DNA of 34,061 nucleotides from Bacteroidota bacterium. GTDB taxonomy: Bacteria; Bacteroidota; Bacteroidia; Bacteroidales; GCA-2748055. The stretch is taken from positions 1 to 34,061 of the forward strand of contig QMPQ01000009.1 in assembly GCA_003648635.1 (NCBI GenBank). Reading direction: 5' to 3'. A program made the position numbers and the translations under genes. Below the pieces are notes generated by a model. That model saw only the letters and a list, made by a program, of their open reading frames with translations, was not told the DNA's origin and ran no database searches. Below, one piece after another: positions 33,796 through 34,061 of this stretch. The stretch's first letter is position 1; each line of letters opens with the position of its first letter.

Positions 33796-34061
33796 AATTC
33801 TGCGATAAGCTCCTGTTCGAACAGGCTGTCAAAATGTGGGTTCAACTCGAATTGCACAGGGGCCTGTTCCTCTTTAAGCCAAACTTCAAGTTTAGCTAAT
33901 AATTCGGCTGTTTTAATGGTGTTTATAGAAGCCAGATTCTTTCTTTCCCCCGGGTCCGAATTGAGATCATAGAGCTCTATTCCACCATCTTCATAATAAT
34001 AATGGAGCTTCCAATTCCCCTCAATAATCACCGACCCGGGTCTGGTTCGAAACAGGGGATC
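33789..34061 (-). CDS. Sulfatase, C-terminal part
   Basis: The frame is open from the right edge of the window to the TGA at 33789-33791, giving about 90 residues of a gene that starts outside. The end carries the characteristic sulfatase tail: SVIIEGNWKLHYYYEDGG, then IELYDLNSDPGERKNLA, then a helical close. The catalytic part with the formylglycine site is not in the window, so substrate and activity cannot be judged. A GTG at 34031 is internal to the frame and not a true start. Bacteroidota sulfatases usually act on sulfated polysaccharides in the periplasm. Confidence 0.85.
   Translation of the reverse strand, partial: DPLFRTRPGSVIIEGNWKLHYYYEDGGIELYDLNSDPGERKNLASINTIKTAELLAKLEVWLKEEQAPVQFELNPHFDSLFEQELIAEFY

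Overview
The window looks like a chromosome segment from a Bacteroidota bacterium, most likely in or near the Bacteroidales/Marinilabiliales. Supporting signs are the TAnnTTTG-type promoter elements, a periplasmic two-component-propeller plus Y_Y_Y sensor, an ECF sigma/anti-sigma pair without a zinc finger, a DUF4395 protein, a carboxypeptidase-regulatory-domain protein, outer-membrane barrels ending in Phe, and moderate GC. Gene density is high. I see no tRNA, rRNA, CRISPR array, insertion sequence or phage gene, and no gene-free stretch longer than about 210 bases.

Layout. (1) 1-6023, plus strand: tail of an AHSA1/SRPBCC gene; a 1547-residue sensor phosphatase joining two solute-binding domains, a propeller region, Y_Y_Y, a membrane segment and a SpoIIE phosphatase; and an outer-membrane barrel with its own ECF-type promoter. 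(2) 6147-10694, plus: pepE, an AsmA-like protein and a sensor histidine kinase. (3) 17596-10670, minus: rsgA, then a tight set of hybrid histidine kinase, AIM24-like protein, mnmH/selU and a U32-family protein. A 112-bp nested palindrome sits directly upstream of rsgA. (4) 20028-17803, minus: ECF sigma factor, anti-sigma factor, small barrel and terminator. (5) 20162-26347, plus: a TetR-family regulator carrying an EF-hand-like calcium loop, then a LolA-like periplasmic protein, two FtsX/LolCE-type permeases, a LolD-type ATPase and an outer-membrane barrel. (6) 26464-28554, plus: single-domain response regulator, dtd, MazG-like and deoC, with overlapping ends. A candidate small RNA lies downstream. 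(7) 32934-28702, minus: DUF4395, carboxypeptidase-regulatory-domain protein, DsrE-like protein and a TPR protein. (8) 33091-34061: a stand-alone methionine synthase activation-domain protein and, convergent to it, the end of a sulfatase.

Two systems stand out. First, near-identical ECF promoters (TGTAAC or TGTAAG, 16-17 bases, CGTC) lie upstream of the sigma gene itself (region 4), of the barrel gene at 4980 (region 1) and of the DUF4395-DsrE operon (region 7). This predicts a small local envelope regulon, although the three loci are up to about 28 kb apart. Second, region 5 looks like a complete cross-envelope lipoprotein or lipid exporter: periplasmic carrier, inner-membrane ABC machine and outer-membrane barrel. 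Its regulator may bind calcium and probably represses itself through an operator overlapping its own promoter.
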